A stretch of DNA of 64,000 bases, taken from an uncultured Pelagibacteraceae bacterium. GTDB taxonomy: Bacteria; Pseudomonadota; Alphaproteobacteria; Pelagibacterales; Pelagibacteraceae. The notes below the pieces were generated by a model. That model worked only from the letters and a program-made list of their open reading frames with translations, ran no database searches and was not told the origin of the DNA. A program made the translations under genes and the position numbers. How positions within the stretch are numbered: position 1 is the stretch's first letter; every line of letters begins with the position of its first letter. The stretch is taken from assembly GCA_902532525.1 (NCBI GenBank), contig CACAIK010000002.1, positions 82,899-146,898 of the forward strand, written 5' to 3'. Positions 8,413 to 17,153 of the stretch are shown here, piece after piece.

Positions 8413-8744
8413 AACCATTATCTGGTTATATTTATTTAGTATTAGCTATATCAACAGGAATTGCCGCAAATAGTTTTGCTAAAATTTCAGATGGATTTTC
8501 AAAATTAACTCCAACGATATTATCAATAGCTTTTATGTGTATAACTATGTATGGACTTGCAAAAGCTATGTCTATGATACCAGTAGGTTTTACTTATGCT
8601 ACTTATAGTGGGATAACAGTGGCTGCTATTTTAGTTTTCGGAATGATTAAATATAACCAGATACCAAATATATATGGTTTAATTGGGATTTTTTTAATTA
8701 TTATTGGCGTTGTAATGGTTAATTATCTTGGAAGAATTAATTAG
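8409..8744 (+). CDS. SMR-type small membrane transporter, subunit 2
   Basis: 111 residues and four helices, clearly paralogous to the preceding gene (ANSFAKISDGF, IPVGFTYATYSG, IIIGVVMVNYLG). The start overlaps the preceding stop (ATGA). The residue aligned with EmrE Glu14 is again glycine. Paired SMR proteins form heterodimers in the inner membrane, and this pair probably does so. The substrate is unknown; the cluster context suggests a small molecule handled by the upstream enzymes, which is inference. It overlaps the convergent EamA gene by four bases. Confidence 0.82.
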   Translation: MKPLSGYIYLVLAISTGIAANSFAKISDGFSKLTPTILSIAFMCITMYGLAKAMSMIPVGFTYATYSGITVAAILVFGMIKYNQIPNIYGLIGIFLIIIGVVMVNYLGRIN

Positions 8745-9640
8745 CTCTTATTAAGTAATAAAATTAGTACACCTACTACAAATATAATTATCCCTAAAAT
8801 TTCTGTAATTTTGACTTTTTCTTTAAACATATACTTTGAAGACACATAACTAAATAATAATTCTATTTGGCCGATAGCTCTAACAAATGAAGACTGTATT
8901 AACGTAAAAGCATAAAACCAAGATAATGTTGCAAGAAATCCAGCTAACCCTGCTGTCAAACATTCATACTTGTTCTCATATAATTTTTTAAACTGCGACT
9001 TTTCAAATATAATTAAATAAATAGTAACTAATGTTGTTTGTATAACTAGACCAAAAAATAGTGTTGCTATAGCTTTTTCAAAGTTATTACTAAAATTTTC
9101 CAATGTTAATGCTGCTGCTCTAAAATATACAACACTTAAACCTAAGAATAGTCCTGCGGATAAACCAATTAAAGTTGTTTTTGAAAATAAGTTTTTTAGA
9201 AATAAACTTAAATCTTTAATCGATAATATAATTACTCCAATTGTAGATACAATAATTCCTGTTATTCCAAATTTATTTAATTTATCCCCTATTATTAAAT
9301 ATTCAAAAATTGCGACTTGAATAACTTCAGTCTTGCTCAATGAAGTTCCAACTACAAAATTAGCAAATCTAAATAAATAGAGTAAAACAAATGTAAAAAT
9401 TATTTGGAAAATTGAACCTAATAATACGTTAAATATAAATTTTTTTTGACTTAGGATTTCAGGAATTACATTTAAATCTTGGAAATACAAAAAAAATAAA
9501 ATAGTCCCGAATGGTAACGCAAAAGCAAATCTTACATAAGTTGATGCAATAGTAGATACTTTTTGATTAAGTTTTTTCTGTAAAGTTGATCTAAGATTTT
9601 GAAAAAAAGCCCCAGAAATAGCTACAATTATCCAATTCAT
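8741..9640 (-). CDS. EamA/DMT family transporter
   Basis: 299 residues with about ten predicted membrane helices arranged as two repeats of five, the EamA (drug/metabolite transporter) layout. The N-terminal NWIIVAISGAFFQNLRSTLQKK and the C-terminal half with QSSFVRAIGQIELLFSYVSS fit the family. The substrate cannot be inferred. It overlaps the convergent SMR gene by four bases. On its 5' side is a 75-base divergent region shared with the TRAP transporter operon. Confidence 0.8.
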   Translation of the reverse strand: MNWIIVAISGAFFQNLRSTLQKKLNQKVSTIASTYVRFAFALPFGTILFFLYFQDLNVIPEILSQKKFIFNVLLGSIFQIIFTFVLLYLFRFANFVVGTSLSKTEVIQVAIFEYLIIGDKLNKFGITGIIVSTIGVIILSIKDLSLFLKNLFSKTTLIGLSAGLFLGLSVVYFRAAALTLENFSNNFEKAIATLFFGLVIQTTLVTIYLIIFEKSQFKKLYENKYECLTAGLAGFLATLSWFYAFTLIQSSFVRAIGQIELLFSYVSSKYMFKEKVKITEILGIIIFVVGVLILLLNKS

Positions 9641-9715
9641 TGATGATTATTAATATTGTATTTAATTTTAAAGTCGACTTAAATAGTCTCATTTAACAAA
9701 AAAGAGGGAAATAAC

Positions 9716-10705
9716 ATGAAAATCTTTAAAAGAATAATATTTTCTCTAATTTTCGTTTCTTTTGCCAGTGCAAGTTTGGCGGAAACAAAAATGAGAATTA
9801 CACTTCAATTACCATTAAAGGCTCACTTAGGTCAGAACCTTTTGGTATTTAAAAAAGAATTAGAATCAAGATCAGACATTAAAGTAGAGATTTACGACTC
9901 CGCACAACTTTACAAAGATAAAGAGGTTCCGCAAGCTGTAGGTTCAGGAGCGATCGAAGCTGGTGTTGCATCTATAACAAGATTTGCAGGAACTAATCCT
10001 GAAGTTGATGTTTTCTATCTTCCATTCTTATTTGATTCAGAACAAAAAGTAAGAAAAGCAACTCAAGCTGGATCTGAGATAAGAGCTATTCTTGATCCTG
10101 CAATAGCAAAGACAGGAGCAGTTCCACTTTATTATCAAGCTTATGGATCAGCAATTATGTTATCCAATGGTGGTCCAATGAAAACTCCGGCTGATTTTAA
10201 AGACAAAAAAATCAGAGTTTTTGGAAAAACACTTGGAGCTTTTGTGAGTTCTTTAGGTGGCAAACCAGCATTAATATCTGGATCTGAGCAATATTTAGCT
10301 TACCAAAGAAATACTGTTGATGCAGGTATGACTGGTGTATCTGGTGTAAAATCTAGAAAATTATATCAAGTAATGGATACTTTAACAGTTACAAATCATG
10401 GCGATATCGAATTCGTAGTTGTTGCTAATGACAAATGGCTAAGCTCATTAACTCAAAAACAAAGAGACGCTATAGCTGAAGCATCAAAAGTAGCTGAAAA
10501 AGCTGTAAGAGATGACATGGCTAACATCGAAGCTGGTGCTTACAAAGAAGCAAAAGCAAATGGAATGAACATTGTAAACCTAAGTAGTTCTGAAGTTTCT
10601 GCTCTTAAAAAAGCATCGTCATCTGTTATTGATGATTACATTTCTAGAACAGGTGGAGCTGGTGGAGTTGGTGATCAACTTGTAAAAGCTGCAAACAAAC
10701 TTTAA
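9716..10705 (+). CDS. TRAP transporter solute-binding protein (DctP family)
   Basis: 329 residues. A signal peptide (about 1-22, ending SLAE) is followed by a DctP-type periplasmic binding protein. The family's carboxylate-binding arginine is in KKIRVFGKTLG. DctP proteins capture organic acids and hand them to the Q/M membrane proteins; the exact ligand is not readable. A strong Shine-Dalgarno (AGAGGGAAATAAC) and a perfect terminator-like hairpin right after the stop codon suggest much higher expression than the membrane genes. It is the first gene of a TRAP operon. Confidence 0.92.
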   Translation: MKIFKRIIFSLIFVSFASASLAETKMRITLQLPLKAHLGQNLLVFKKELESRSDIKVEIYDSAQLYKDKEVPQAVGSGAIEAGVASITRFAGTNPEVDVFYLPFLFDSEQKVRKATQAGSEIRAILDPAIAKTGAVPLYYQAYGSAIMLSNGGPMKTPADFKDKKIRVFGKTLGAFVSSLGGKPALISGSEQYLAYQRNTVDAGMTGVSGVKSRKLYQVMDTLTVTNHGDIEFVVVANDKWLSSLTQKQRDAIAEASKVAEKAVRDDMANIEAGAYKEAKANGMNIVNLSSSEVSALKKASSSVIDDYISRTGGAGGVGDQLVKAANKL

Positions 10706-10717
10706 ATCGTATAAATA

Positions 10718-10741
10718 CCCCGCACTTAAGTGCGGGGTTTT
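10718..10741 (+). terminator. hairpin between dctP and dctQ genes
   Basis: A perfect 20-base palindrome (CCCCGCACTTAAGTGCGGGG) followed by four T, 12 bases after the binding-protein stop codon. It should stop most transcripts and stabilise the 3' end of the binding-protein mRNA. The last GGGG of the 3' arm is also the only Shine-Dalgarno-like sequence for the next gene (ATG at 10745), so folding would hide that ribosome site too. Confidence 0.85.
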
Positions 10742-10744
10742 CAA

Positions 10745-11221
10745 ATGAATACCTACGACAAAATTGTAAAATATTCTGGCTATTTAGCTTCAGCGTTATT
10801 TATTATGATAGGCTTTATAGTTTCTTATGAAGTTATCATGAGATACATATTTAATTCACCTACTATTTGGGTAAACGAAATTTCTCGATTTTTACAAATT
10901 TGGGCTACTTATTTAGCTTTAACTTATACTTTTCATAAAAATGATTTTATCAGAATAACAGTTATATATGACAAAGTAGGAGATAAAGGAAAAAAGATAT
11001 TAGATTTAATAAGTGCAATATTCATTTTAATTTTTAGTGGATTTGTACTTTATTATGGATGGTTAATTGCTTATGACTCTCTTAAAGTTGGAAGAACAAG
11101 CTCTACAATTTTAGATGTTCCATCCTTTCTTACAGAATTTGCGATACCATTATGTTTTGCATTTTTGGTATTAAGAGTGCTTTTCGAAGTACCTAAATAC
11201 ATCAAAGATATAATTAAATGA
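10745..11221 (+). CDS. TRAP transporter small permease (DctQ family)
   Basis: 158 residues with four membrane helices and the DctQ pattern (YEVIMRYIFNSPTIWVNEISRF). I use the ATG at 10745; a GTG at 10730 is in frame but lies inside the hairpin. The protein pairs with the large permease in the inner membrane. Its stop codon overlaps the next start (ATGA). Expression is probably held down by the preceding hairpin. Confidence 0.9.
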   Translation: MNTYDKIVKYSGYLASALFIMIGFIVSYEVIMRYIFNSPTIWVNEISRFLQIWATYLALTYTFHKNDFIRITVIYDKVGDKGKKILDLISAIFILIFSGFVLYYGWLIAYDSLKVGRTSSTILDVPSFLTEFAIPLCFAFLVLRVLFEVPKYIKDIIK

Positions 11222-12489
11222 CAGTAGCAATAATCTTATTTTTGTTATTTTTTGTGCTTTTTTTAGGAGTGCCAATAGCATTTGGTTTAGGTTCTATAGG
11301 ATTGGGTTTAATGTTATTTGGAGATATTTCTCCTTTAATGATCCCACAAACTTTTTACAGTGTGGCAGATAACTTTATTTTATTAGCTGTTCCGATGTTT
11401 TTGATGATGTCTAATATACTGTTAAAAGCAGGTGTTGGAGAAGATCTTTTTAATTTTGCTCAAAGCTGGGTTGGAAATTTTCCAGGGGGTTTAGCTATAG
11501 CAACTATAGTTTCTTGCAGTATTTTTGCTGCTATATCTGGATCATCAGTGGCAACTGCAGCAACAATCTCAACTGTAGCATTTCCTGCAATGATTAATAG
11601 AGGTTATCACAGAAACTTTACTTTAGGTATTTTGGCAGCGGGTGGAACTTTAGGGATTTTAATTCCTCCATCAATTCCAATGATTGTTTATGCATTTGTT
11701 GTTGAAGAGTCTGTACTAAGTATGTTTCTTGCAGGAATTGGGCCAGGAATAGTTTTAGCATTATTTTTTATTATCTTTTCAGTTTTTTACGTGAAATTTT
11801 TTAATAAAGAAGTTCAAAATGTATCCAGTACTTTGGAAGAAAAAATTAAATACACAAAAAGAGGTTTGCCAATATTATTAATGGCCTTCATCATGCTAGG
11901 TGGAATTTATGCTGGAATTTATACACCAACAGAAGCAGGTGGTATTGGTTTTTTAATATCATTTATCTATGTTGTGGCTAAAAAAAGATTAGATTTTAAA
12001 GGTTTTATCGAAGCTGGTTTGGAGACAATGAAAACTACAGTTACTATATTTATAATTATAGCAGGAGCTAAAGTTTTTGGTAAAGCAATTTCTCTTTATA
12101 GAATTCCTCAAGATTTATCATCTTTCATAGTTACTAATATTAATGAGACTGGTTTATTTATACTTGTTGTTTGTATTACTTTGTTAATCTTAGGATTTAT
12201 AATGGAAACCCTGTCATTAATTTTAATCATGATGCCTATATTTTCGATTTCAATTGCTGCAATGAATATTGATTTAATTTGGTTTGGAATAATTTTTACG
12301 TTAATGATTGAGTGCGCATTAATTACACCTCCGGTTGGACTAAATATTTATGTTCTCCAAGCAATTGGTAAAGCAAAAATGTCAGAAATAGCTAAAGGTG
12401 TGATACCTTTTGTCATCATAATGTTATTTACAGTATTTGTTATTTACTTATTCCCTGACCTAGCATTATATATACCTTTTAAATTATAA
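11218..12489 (+). CDS. TRAP transporter large permease (DctM family)
   Basis: 423 residues, about twelve membrane helices. Typical DctM features are present: GVPIAFGLG at the start, SGSSVATAATISTVAFPAM, GTLGILIPPSIPMIVYA, YTPTEAGGIG and CALITPPVGLNIYV. It forms the sodium-coupled channel subunit together with DctQ. Length is normal. The next gene, an isocitrate-lyase-family enzyme, starts two bases later. This makes it likely that the imported acid feeds that enzyme or its neighbours. Confidence 0.93.
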   Translation: MTVAIILFLLFFVLFLGVPIAFGLGSIGLGLMLFGDISPLMIPQTFYSVADNFILLAVPMFLMMSNILLKAGVGEDLFNFAQSWVGNFPGGLAIATIVSCSIFAAISGSSVATAATISTVAFPAMINRGYHRNFTLGILAAGGTLGILIPPSIPMIVYAFVVEESVLSMFLAGIGPGIVLALFFIIFSVFYVKFFNKEVQNVSSTLEEKIKYTKRGLPILLMAFIMLGGIYAGIYTPTEAGGIGFLISFIYVVAKKRLDFKGFIEAGLETMKTTVTIFIIIAGAKVFGKAISLYRIPQDLSSFIVTNINETGLFILVVCITLLILGFIMETLSLILIMMPIFSISIAAMNIDLIWFGIIFTLMIECALITPPVGLNIYVLQAIGKAKMSEIAKGVIPFVIIMLFTVFVIYLFPDLALYIPFKL

Positions 12490-12491
12490 AT

Positions 12492-13367
12492 ATGTTTTCA
12501 AAAATAAAATCAAAAGATAAAGCAGAACAATTAAGACAACTATTAAATGGACCAGAAATAATTGTAATGCCTGGATGCTTTGATGCATTATCAGCAAAAT
12601 TAATTGAAAGAGAAGGTTTGAAAGTTGGATTTATGTCTGGCTTCAGTGTTTCATCTACAAAGCTTGGTATGCCGGACACAGGTTTAATTTCTTTTTCTGA
12701 AATGGCAGAACAAGTAAGAAATATATGCAATGCTACATCAATTCCAATAATATTTGATGGGGATACTGGATATGGAAATTCAGTGAACGTATTTAGAACT
12801 GTAAGAGGATATGCGGATGCAGGAGCAGCTGGTGTGATGATTGAAGACCAAAAGTGGCCAAAAAAATGTGGTCATACAAAGGGTAAGGATGTTGTAGATC
12901 TTGATGAAGCAAACTCAAGAATTAAAGCTGCAGTGGATGCAAGAGAATATGGAAATAAAGATATCTTAATAATGGCAAGAACTGATGCCATAGCAACTAG
13001 AGGATTAGATGATGCAATTAAAAGAATGCAATCTTTTTCAAAACTTGGTGTTGATATTTTATTTATTGAAGCTGTTAAAAATAAAGAAGATATGAAAAGA
13101 ATTATCAAAGAAGTTCCAGGTCATCATATGTTAAATTTGATCGAAGATGGTGAAACCCCATTATTAGAAATTAATGAAATAGAGGAAATTGGTTATAAAA
13201 TTGCTGTAATGCCTCTAACCTTAATGAGTGCATCAGTAAAAACGATGCAAGAATGTTTGAATAATATGAAAAATAAAGTTTATAATAAAAACGTTTCTAA
13301 ATTTTCAGACTTAAGAGATATAGTTGGCTTCAACGAATATTACAATATTGAAGACAAATATAAATAA
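12492..13367 (+). CDS. isocitrate lyase / PEP mutase superfamily enzyme
   Basis: 291 residues. The fold marks are PGCFDALSAKLIE, FDGDTGYGNS (metal-binding Asp), MIEDQKWPKKCGHTKGK and MARTDAIATRG. The cysteine in KKCGH is the general acid of C-C lyases such as methylisocitrate lyase and 2,3-dimethylmalate lyase, and argues against a phosphonomutase. An oxaloacetate-decarboxylase-like role is also possible. It follows the TRAP permease by two bases and overlaps the next gene by one. The true substrate is unknown. Confidence 0.85.
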   Translation: MFSKIKSKDKAEQLRQLLNGPEIIVMPGCFDALSAKLIEREGLKVGFMSGFSVSSTKLGMPDTGLISFSEMAEQVRNICNATSIPIIFDGDTGYGNSVNVFRTVRGYADAGAAGVMIEDQKWPKKCGHTKGKDVVDLDEANSRIKAAVDAREYGNKDILIMARTDAIATRGLDDAIKRMQSFSKLGVDILFIEAVKNKEDMKRIIKEVPGHHMLNLIEDGETPLLEINEIEEIGYKIAVMPLTLMSASVKTMQECLNNMKNKVYNKNVSKFSDLRDIVGFNEYYNIEDKYK

Positions 13368-13588
13368 TGTTTCCAAAAAAATTCTCTAAAATTCTTTTCG
13401 TTTTTTTTATGGGTTTAGGAATGAGTTTGTTAATGACCCTAATTATTACATTTATAAATACAGGTTATGATGAATTTTATTATAAAAGATTTTTCAAAGC
13501 TTGGTCTATTAGTTTGCCAGTTGCATTAGTTGCAACAACTTTTGTTGCACCGTTGGTTAATAAATTAGTGGAAAAAATTACTAAATAG
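13367..13588 (+). CDS. DUF2798 small membrane protein
   Basis: 73 residues with two hydrophobic helices (about 9-31 and 47-64) and a short loop containing FYYKRFFKAWSISLPVA, the usual DUF2798 signature. It is overlapped by one base with the preceding enzyme and followed 12 bases later by the dehydrogenase, so it is part of the operon. Its role is unknown. Confidence 0.75.
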   Translation: MFPKKFSKILFVFFMGLGMSLLMTLIITFINTGYDEFYYKRFFKAWSISLPVALVATTFVAPLVNKLVEKITK

Positions 13589-13600
13589 AGAGGATGTCAT

Positions 13601-14515
13601 ATGAGTGAAAATATAGCTTTTATAGGAGTTGGTAATATGGGAAACCCAATGGCCTGTAATTTAAAGAACGCAGGGAAAAAGGTTAAGGTTTTTGATGTTT
13701 CTAAAGAAATGATTGATAAAGCAGTTGAAAATAATCTTGATGTTGAGAAGGATTTTGGAAAACTAATCAATAGTGAAACGTCTGTAGTAATCACTATGTT
13801 ACCCGAGGGAAAACATTCAAAAGAAGTTTATTTAAAAGAAAATGGTGTTCTAGATAAAGTTTCTAAAAATTGTCTACTAATAGATTGTTCAACAATCGAT
13901 ATAGATACCTCTAAAGAAATAGGAAAGAAAGCAAATGAAAAAGGTATTAAGATGATTGATGCACCAGTAAGTGGTGGAGTGATGGGTGCACAAAAAGCAA
14001 CTTTAAATATTATGGTTGGTGGATCAAATGATGCATTTAATCAAGCTTTACCTATTTTAAAATTAATGGGTAAAAATATTTATCATGCTGGAGAGATAGG
14101 AAGCGGAAACGGTGCAAAGATTTGTAACAACATGTCTCTTGGAATAACAATGATTGCTGCTTCAGAGTCATTAATGTTAGCAAGAAGATTGAATATAGAT
14201 ATAAAGAAAGTTCATGAAATTATGAAAAATGCTTCCGGAAATAGTTGGCCTATTTCAGTTTATCCACCTTTACCTGGATTAATTGAAGGAACTCCATCTA
14301 ACAATAAATATAAGCCAGGCTTTTCTGCAGGTATGATGAACAAAGATTTAAAACTTGCAAATGAATGTGCTAAAAATGCAAATGCATCTACTCCATTAGG
14401 AGAGATGGCATTAGAAATATATTCAAAGTTTTGTGAGGATGGAAACAGTTCGAAAGATTTTTCTGCTATATCAAAGGTAATTGGTGGAGATGCTTGGGAT
14501 TATCCAATAGAATAA
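13601..14515 (+). CDS. NAD(P)-dependent beta-hydroxyacid dehydrogenase (3-hydroxyisobutyrate dehydrogenase family)
   Basis: 304 residues. The N-terminal dinucleotide motif is FIGVGNMGNPMA, substrate-binding DAPVSGGVMGAQ, and the catalytic lysine is in GNGAKICNN. The family covers 3-hydroxyisobutyrate, tartronate-semialdehyde and related substrates, which sequence alone does not separate. A Shine-Dalgarno (GAGAGGATGTCAT) precedes the ATG. It is the last gene of the TRAP operon and abuts the convergent DUF924 gene. With the lyase upstream, it could reduce an aldehyde acid made in lyase cleavage. Confidence 0.87.
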   Translation: MSENIAFIGVGNMGNPMACNLKNAGKKVKVFDVSKEMIDKAVENNLDVEKDFGKLINSETSVVITMLPEGKHSKEVYLKENGVLDKVSKNCLLIDCSTIDIDTSKEIGKKANEKGIKMIDAPVSGGVMGAQKATLNIMVGGSNDAFNQALPILKLMGKNIYHAGEIGSGNGAKICNNMSLGITMIAASESLMLARRLNIDIKKVHEIMKNASGNSWPISVYPPLPGLIEGTPSNNKYKPGFSAGMMNKDLKLANECAKNANASTPLGEMALEIYSKFCEDGNSSKDFSAISKVIGGDAWDYPIE

Positions 14516-15076
14516 TTACCAAGAGGAATTTGGACTCTCCAAAAATTTTAACTCATCCGGTGTAGATTTTCTCCCCATAACTTTATTTCGATGCGGATAT
14601 CTATGAAATCGTTTAATTGCAGCGGTATGATCTTTCCAAAATTTTTTTATCTCATTATAGTTTGGATGATTAGATAAATAATTATCTAACAATTTATATG
14701 CTCTATCATGATCTATAACTTCTTCACTGTGAATGTATGGCAATAGCATGAAAAAACGTTGATATTCATCCATTTGATCAAGATACCCGTTATAGACTGC
14801 ATCATTTACAATCAGTCTTGCTTTATGATCAAACTCAAAAGCTTTTTTATCATCTCTATATAAATTTCTTGAAAATTGATCCAATAAAATAACTAAAGCT
14901 AGAGTACTTAATGGTTCATCTTGCCAATCATCATATTCATTTAAAGTAGCTTTTTCATGATCATCTTTGAATTTGTCTCTAATCAATTGATCAAAATTAT
15001 CATCTCTTTTAAATCGCTTTTCAACGACCATATCATCAAACCAAAAATCTAATATTGCTTTGGCTCTATCATTCAT
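14516..15076 (-). CDS. DUF924 family protein
   Basis: About 186 residues. It matches DUF924: AILDFWFDDMV at the start, LALVILLDQFSRNLYRDDKKAFEFD, FFMLLPYIHSEEV and a C-terminal FHRYPHRNKVMGR. The fold is all-helical and TPR-like; the biochemical role is unknown. I use ATG 15076, which overlaps the preceding gene's stop codon by eight bases; a TTG at 15088 would add four residues. It is the last gene of the peptide-transporter operon. Confidence 0.85.
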   Translation of the reverse strand: MNDRAKAILDFWFDDMVVEKRFKRDDNFDQLIRDKFKDDHEKATLNEYDDWQDEPLSTLALVILLDQFSRNLYRDDKKAFEFDHKARLIVNDAVYNGYLDQMDEYQRFFMLLPYIHSEEVIDHDRAYKLLDNYLSNHPNYNEIKKFWKDHTAAIKRFHRYPHRNKVMGRKSTPDELKFLESPNSSW

Positions 15077-15461
15077 AAACTTTGTCAACTTTTACCTGAT
15101 ATGATTCAACAAGTCTGTTAGTTTCATTTGCCATTGCAACAACTGCAATAAGTTCGCTTAACATCTCTGTAGTAGCGCCTTTAGATTTAGCAGCGATACT
15201 GTGAGATTTAATACAATACTCACAACTATTTGTCATTGAAACTGCAACATAAATAAGCTCTTTTGTCATTTCATCCAAAGCACCTTTTTTCATCACTTGC
15301 TGTATAGAAGTCCAAGTTCTCTCTAAAGTTTCTGGGTTGTTGGCCAACATTTTCCAAAAATTGTTTATGTAGTCTGTATTTCTCTTCTTTTTTATATCTT
15401 CAAATACCTCTTTCACTTTTCCTGTAGCATCAGCTTCTTCAATCATATTAAAAACTGCCAT
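15069..15461 (-). CDS. carboxymuconolactone decarboxylase family protein (AhpD-like)
   Basis: 130 residues, all-helical. The motif NSCEYCIKSHSIAAKSKG carries the CxxC-xxx-H redox site of AhpD-like proteins, so a disulfide reductase or peroxidase role is more likely than a true decarboxylase. A strong Shine-Dalgarno (GGAGGTGAA) lies before the ATG. It starts nine bases after the ABC ATPase gene and overlaps the DUF924 gene. Confidence 0.87.
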   Translation of the reverse strand: MAVFNMIEEADATGKVKEVFEDIKKKRNTDYINNFWKMLANNPETLERTWTSIQQVMKKGALDEMTKELIYVAVSMTNSCEYCIKSHSIAAKSKGATTEMLSELIAVVAMANETNRLVESYQVKVDKVYE

Positions 15462-15470
15462 TTCACCTCC

Positions 15471-17153
15471 TTAATTGTAAATTGTTTCTATTTTAGGCAT
15501 TAATCTTAATAATTCCTTAGTATATTCATGATTTGGATTTTTAAACAACTCTTCCGTCTCAGACACCTCGCATAGTTTTCCATTCCTTAAAACTCCAATA
15601 TCATCACACATTTGTCGAACAACTGGTAGATCATGACTTATAAAAAGGATAGTTAAATTAAGTTGTTCTTGTAAATCTTTAAGTAAATTTAGTATTTGAG
15701 CCTGAATACTCACATCCAAAGCAGATGTTGGCTCATCACAAACTAATAATCTTGGTTTTGTTGCTAATGCTCTTGCAATAGAAATTCTTTGTCTCTGTCC
15801 TCCTGAAAACTCATGAGGATATCTTTCGGCTGAAGACTTGGATAACTCCACAGAGTCTAAGAGATCATTTATATACTCATTTAATTCATTAGAGCTAATA
15901 TTTGCATCATGTAACTTTATAGGTTCAGCAATGATATCTTTAACCTTAAGCCTACCATTCAACGAAGAGTACGGATCTTGGAATATCATTTGAATTTGTT
16001 TTCTAAATTTAAGTAATTCTTTGTTACTTTTTATATTATTAATACATACATCATCAAAATAAATTTCACCTGAGGTGGGTTTAAATAAATTAACAATCAT
16101 TTTTGCAATTGTAGTTTTTCCACTGCCACTTTCACCAACAAGTCCAAAAGATTTTCCCTCTTGTATATTAAATGAAACAGTATCAACTGCTAATACATTA
16201 TTTTGAGATTTTTCTGTAAAAAAACCTTCATTAAAAGTTTTACAGAGATTTTTTATTTGAACTAAATCTTTTTTTAAAATCTCTCTTTTATTCCATCTGT
16301 TTAAAATTTTTAAATTAATGTTTTCCTGGTTATTGCTTTCTTTCTCTATAATTTTAAATCTGGATATTTTTTTATTTGTTGGAGGAACAGAACTAACTAA
16401 ACTTTTCGTATAAGTTTCTTTTGGCTCTGTTAATATTTGCTTTGTTGTTCCCAATTCTACCAAATTGCCATTTTTCATGACAGCAACTCTATTGGTAGTC
16501 TCTGCTATAACTCCCATATCATGTGTAATTAATATAACTGCTAAGTTTCTCTCTTTAGTCAGTTTTTTGATAAGTTCTAATATTTGTGATTGTATTGATA
16601 CATCAAGTGCAGTTGTGGGCTCATCTGCAATTAACAACTCTGGTTCACAACATAGAGAAAGTGATATAACAACCCTTTGTCTCATACCTCCTGAAAATTG
16701 ATGAGGATAATCATTAAATCTTTTTTCAGCATCTTTTATGCCTACTTCTTTTAAAAGATTTATTGCTTTTTCTTTTGCTTTTGAGTTACTGAGGTTTAAA
16801 TGAGTTTGGATTGTTTCAATAAGTTGTTGTCCAATTGTTAAGATAGGATTTAAAGATGTCTGAGGATCTTGAAAAATAAATCCAATTTTTTTTCCTCTTA
16901 AACTTAGAATATTTTTTTTATTTTCATGAATATTTATATCGCTTAAATAAATTGATCCTTCAGATACTTTCCCTGGTTCGTCAATTAAATCAATTATTGC
17001 ATTTGCTACAGTACTTTTTCCAGACCCAGATTCCCCAACTAGTCCTACAATTTCTCCTCTTTTTATCTCAATATTAATATCTTTTGCAGCATGAACTGTC
17101 TCTTTTCTCAATTTATAATCCACACTTAAATTTTGTATTTTTAAAAAACTCAT
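15471..17153 (-). CDS. fused oligopeptide-type ABC transporter ATP-binding protein (two NBDs)
   Basis: 560 residues containing two complete nucleotide-binding domains, equivalent to DppD and DppF joined (as in YejF). The first has Walker A GESGSGKST (about 39-47) and signature SGGMRQR; the second has GESGSGKTT (about 345) and SGGQRQR. Each has an LLxADEP/LLVCDEP Walker B and an oligopeptide-type C-terminal region after the switch His. It drives import of peptides or similar solutes. The ATG overlaps the upstream permease stop codon (ATGA). Confidence 0.93.
   Translation of the reverse strand: MSFLKIQNLSVDYKLRKETVHAAKDINIEIKRGEIVGLVGESGSGKSTVANAIIDLIDEPGKVSEGSIYLSDINIHENKKNILSLRGKKIGFIFQDPQTSLNPILTIGQQLIETIQTHLNLSNSKAKEKAINLLKEVGIKDAEKRFNDYPHQFSGGMRQRVVISLSLCCEPELLIADEPTTALDVSIQSQILELIKKLTKERNLAVILITHDMGVIAETTNRVAVMKNGNLVELGTTKQILTEPKETYTKSLVSSVPPTNKKISRFKIIEKESNNQENINLKILNRWNKREILKKDLVQIKNLCKTFNEGFFTEKSQNNVLAVDTVSFNIQEGKSFGLVGESGSGKTTIAKMIVNLFKPTSGEIYFDDVCINNIKSNKELLKFRKQIQMIFQDPYSSLNGRLKVKDIIAEPIKLHDANISSNELNEYINDLLDSVELSKSSAERYPHEFSGGQRQRISIARALATKPRLLVCDEPTSALDVSIQAQILNLLKDLQEQLNLTILFISHDLPVVRQMCDDIGVLRNGKLCEVSETEELFKNPNHEYTKELLRLMPKIETIYN

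Noticed and set aside
10730..10744. GTG start for dctQ at 10730
   Set aside because: It lies inside the hairpin and adds residues unlike the family; ATG 10745 fits DctQ N-termini.
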